Positions 61,749-64,000 of a DNA stretch of 64,000 bases are shown piece by piece. The first letter of the stretch is position 1. Each line of letters begins with the position of its first letter. Below the pieces are notes generated by a model that did no database searches, was not told where the DNA came from, and saw nothing but the letters and a program-made list of their open reading frames with translations. This DNA is from Spirosoma aureum (lineage in GTDB: Bacteria > Bacteroidota > Bacteroidia > Cytophagales > Spirosomataceae): NCBI RefSeq assembly GCF_011604685.1, contig NZ_CP050063.1, positions 7,109,001 through 7,173,000 of the forward strand, read 5' to 3'. The position numbers and the translations under genes are program-made.

Positions 61749-61805
61749 GTTTCACGCCAATTGATGCCTGAACTACGACCGTCTATGTATTAATTGGCGT
61801 GAAAC
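61749..61805. repeat. 14 bp inverted repeat upstream of ybjQ gene
   Basis: Arms 61749-61762 and 61792-61805 are perfect reverse complements with a 29 base spacer. The right arm ends about 60 bp before the YbjQ start. It could be an operator or another stem-loop; unlike its neighbours it has a long loop. Confidence 0.45.
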
Positions 61806-61867
61806 ACGCAGTTGAATAAACAGACAACTGTATATTTACGATCTTTACCACTCATCGCTTCCTGTCA

Positions 61868-62188
61868 ATGCTCATAACCACTACTCCTAACATCGAAGGC
61901 AAACAAATTACACAATACGTCGGTCTGGTCAACGGGGAAGCCATTATCGGCGCGAATCTCGTCAAGGATTTCTTTACTACGATACGGGATGTAGTTGGCG
62001 GCCACTCCGGAGCCTACGTACAGGCGCTCCGCGAAGCAAAAAGTATTGCTATCAAGGAAATGATCGATCAGGCCACCCGGCTTGGAGCCAATGCAGTGAT
62101 TGGTGTCGACCTGGATTATCAGACCATCGGTAGCAACGGTGCTATGCTCATGGTTAGCGCCAATGGCACGGCGGTTATCGTTGAATAG
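61868..62188 (+). CDS. YbjQ (UPF0145) family protein
   Basis: 106 aa. Whole-length YbjQ/UPF0145 domain: [45 protein letters not shown] in the first half and [22 protein letters not shown] in the second. The family forms pentameric rings; role unknown, sometimes described as heavy-metal binding without direct proof. TATATTTA about 30 bp upstream is one base from the -7 consensus. Confidence 0.93.
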   Translation: MLITTTPNIEGKQITQYVGLVNGEAIIGANLVKDFFTTIRDVVGGHSGAYVQALREAKSIAIKEMIDQATRLGANAVIGVDLDYQTIGSNGAMLMVSANGTAVIVE

Positions 62189-62258
62189 AGCCTCTTTTCT
62201 GGCAGCATACTGAATTTCGTGTAACTTTACTGGCTAACCGAAACAAGCTGCTTTTTTC

Positions 62259-64000
62259 GTGACTTCATCACCCTTTTCATTTCGCCAAACCCTGCTGACA
62301 GCCTGGCTTGGTTTATCTGTATCCCTTTCACTGGCTCAGATCCCCGGTCGTCAAACCCATTGGTCAGCGGATGGCAATGCCTACGCATCAATCGAACAGG
62401 GCGACCTGGTTAAAACCGACATTCGTACTGGCCATAAAACGCCATTAATCACGAAAGACAAATTCCGTAAGTCAGGTTCTGATCAACCGCTGGTCATTAC
62501 GGATTTTGCGTTCACACCCGACAGCAGTCAGCTTCTGATTTTTACGAACACCGCACGGGTCTGGCGATACAACACACGGGGCGATTACTACTTGCTGAAC
62601 CGGACAAGTGGCCAACTCCGGCAACTCGGTGCAGGTTCCGGTGCATCGGCTTTACCCGCTCAATCGTTGATGTACGCGAAATTTTCTCCGGATGGCAAGA
62701 AAATAGGCTATGTCAGCGATCACAATCTGTTCGTAGACGATTTGGCAACGGGTAAGCGAACCCAACTCACGACCGATGGCACACGCAAGCGTATTAATGG
62801 AACCTTCGACTGGGCCTATGAAGAAGAGTTCGATTGCCGTGACGGTTTTCGGTGGAGTCCCGACAGCAAACACATTGCCTATTGGCAAATTGACGCCACC
62901 CGAATCAGGGACTACCTGATGCTGAATACAACTGACTCCAGTTATTCGCACATCGTCCCCGTTGAATACCCTAAAGTTGGCGAGAACCCTTCTCCTGCCC
63001 GGATTGGGATCGTGGCAGCAACTGGCGGAGCCACCAGCTGGCTGGCTATTCCCGGCGATCCGCAGCAGCACTACCTCACCCGTATGGAGTGGTTCCCGAA
63101 TACGGACGCTGTTATTGTCCAGCAATTGAACCGTAAACAGAACGAGAGTAAGTTATTTATTTGCAATCCAACCAACGGTTCGGCCAATCTCATCGCAACG
63201 GAGACAGACAAAGCCTGGATCGATGGCAAAGACCGCTGGAATCCTGCTGGCCCTGCTGGCTGGGAGTGGCTCAACGGCGGCAAAGCGTTCGTCTGGGTAT
63301 CCGAAAAAGATGGCTGGCGGCATATTTACCGCGTTAGTGCCGATGGCAAACAGGAGGTTTTGCTAACGCCCGGTTCCTACGATATTTCGTCAATTAGCCA
63401 CATCGACGAAGCAAGTAATCAAATTTACTTCATCGCGTCTCCTGAAAATACCAATCAGCGGTATCTGTACCGCACTCGTCTGGATGGGAAGGGAAAAGCA
63501 GAACGAGTAACACCCGCCGGACTGGCCGGTACGCACGGCTATACGATTTCGCCCAACGGCCGGCTGGCGACGCACACATTTACAAGCTACCAGACCCCCC
63601 CAGCGCGCGAATGGATAACCCTCCCCGACCACAAGCCGGTCATTGAATCGGAGAGTATTGCTGCTCGGGTTAAACCCGTTCCGAAATCAAACGTCAGCTT
63701 TTTCAACCTGACCACCGAAGATGGGGTTACGGTCGATGGGTGGATGGCTAAACCAACCAACTTCGACAGCACGAAAAAATACCCGGTCGTTTTTTACGTC
63801 TATGGCGAACCAGCCGGTAGCACAGTCAACGATGTTTTTTCGGTGGGGAGCAACAACATGTTCGTGGGCGATATGGCCAAAGCGGGCTACATCTACGTTG
63901 CCCTCGACAACCGGGGAACGCCCAACCTGAAAGGTGCTGCCTGGCGCAAGTCTATTTACCGCCAGATTGGCCGCATCAACATCCGCGATCAGGCGATGGG
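62259..64000 (+). CDS. S9 family peptidase, DPP-IV type, 3' end outside window
   Basis: At least 580 codons, open to the window edge. The best start is GTG at 62259, giving a signal peptide ending SLAQ; no ATG gives one. The N-terminal eight-bladed propeller domain has repeats such as MYAKFSPDGKKIGYV and FRWSPDSKHIAYWQ. The DPP-IV signature FDWAYEEEFDC holds the glutamates that bind the substrate N-terminus. The hydrolase domain begins near VDGWMAKPTNFD and KKYPVVFYVYGEPAGS. The catalytic serine lies beyond the edge. Expected to remove N-terminal dipeptides after proline in the periplasm. Confidence 0.93.
   Translation, partial: MTSSPFSFRQTLLTAWLGLSVSLSLAQIPGRQTHWSADGNAYASIEQGDLVKTDIRTGHKTPLITKDKFRKSGSDQPLVITDFAFTPDSSQLLIFTNTARVWRYNTRGDYYLLNRTSGQLRQLGAGSGASALPAQSLMYAKFSPDGKKIGYVSDHNLFVDDLATGKRTQLTTDGTRKRINGTFDWAYEEEFDCRDGFRWSPDSKHIAYWQIDATRIRDYLMLNTTDSSYSHIVPVEYPKVGENPSPARIGIVAATGGATSWLAIPGDPQQHYLTRMEWFPNTDAVIVQQLNRKQNESKLFICNPTNGSANLIATETDKAWIDGKDRWNPAGPAGWEWLNGGKAFVWVSEKDGWRHIYRVSADGKQEVLLTPGSYDISSISHIDEASNQIYFIASPENTNQRYLYRTRLDGKGKAERVTPAGLAGTHGYTISPNGRLATHTFTSYQTPPAREWITLPDHKPVIESESIAARVKPVPKSNVSFFNLTTEDGVTVDGWMAKPTNFDSTKKYPVVFYVYGEPAGSTVNDVFSVGSNNMFVGDMAKAGYIYVALDNRGTPNLKGAAWRKSIYRQIGRINIRDQAM

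Noticed and set aside
1..64000. tRNA, rRNA, tmRNA or other structural RNA genes
   Set aside because: I found no cloverleaf-like sequence or rRNA stretch by eye; this is not a covariance search, so small RNAs could be missed.
1..64000. Insertion sequences or prophage genes
   Set aside because: No transposase, integrase, phage structural gene or terminal inverted repeat pair with target duplication was seen, despite the accessory patches.

Overview
The window reads as chromosomal DNA of a free-living Bacteroidota member, most likely a Cytophagales/Spirosoma-type organism. Supporting signs are a LytS/LytTR sensor pair, a PadR plus prefix-domain FtsX permease pair, an outer membrane beta-barrel receptor with a carboxypeptidase-like N-terminus, SMUG2 and Uma2 family proteins, many secreted proteins and lipoproteins, few Shine-Dalgarno sequences, and -7 boxes of the Bacteroidota type TAnnTTTG. 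The lineage is inferred from gene content; no rRNA or tRNA gene is visible. Most genes have balanced base composition, but about 15.8-18.6 kb is clearly AT-rich.

Layout. 0-5 kb: a secreted protein bounded by a very long palindrome, a duplicated ~90 bp upstream sequence, a histidine kinase/LytTR regulator pair and a PQQ-type sugar dehydrogenase. 5-15.4 kb: an ECF42-type sigma factor with its DGPF/YCII partner, an AhpD-like protein, AMP nucleosidase, a MarR-YceI unit, a BamA/TamA-like outer membrane protein, GNAT, Maf and a GH13 enzyme. 15.4-19.4 kb: an accessory patch with a DUF433 antitoxin and broken DUF5615 toxin, an AT-rich run of three lipoproteins (two of them tandem duplicates) and a truncated efflux outer membrane protein.

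20-27 kb is a complete curli (type VIII secretion) locus on the minus strand: two large curlin-repeat subunits, a CsgB-like subunit, CsgE, then CsgF, a CsgG carrying an extra C-terminal barrel-like region, and a beta-propeller lipoprotein. A terminator after csgE and a sequence motif shared by the csgA and csgF upstream regions suggest two co-regulated transcripts. Next to it, 27.6-36.1 kb holds two convergent operons: sigma factor (frameshifted in region 4), anti-sigma-like membrane protein and secreted papain-like protease on the plus strand; LamG lipoprotein, membrane protein, two secreted caspase-family proteins, an unknown protein and a DUF4384 protein on the minus strand. This two-protease module beside curli is the most interesting part of the window.

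36.6-64 kb is mostly ordinary accessory and housekeeping content: ABC permease/PadR, M28 peptidase, sulfatase, pyrB, Uma2, CocE-type hydrolase, VWA protein, a class A beta-lactamase-like protein overlapping a SMUG2 glycosylase, two lipocalin-like lipoproteins, a frameshifted alpha-L-fucosidase, a large esterase, an outer membrane receptor, an SGNH-like/MBOAT acyltransferase pair, a small secreted protein related to the one at the left end, YbjQ and the start of a DPP-IV peptidase that runs off the right end.

Two genome-scale themes stand out. Long, often perfect hairpins (13-36 bp stems) sit at many gene ends. Three genes (sigma factor, fucosidase, DUF5615 toxin) are each broken by what looks like loss of one base, which could be real decay or assembly error.
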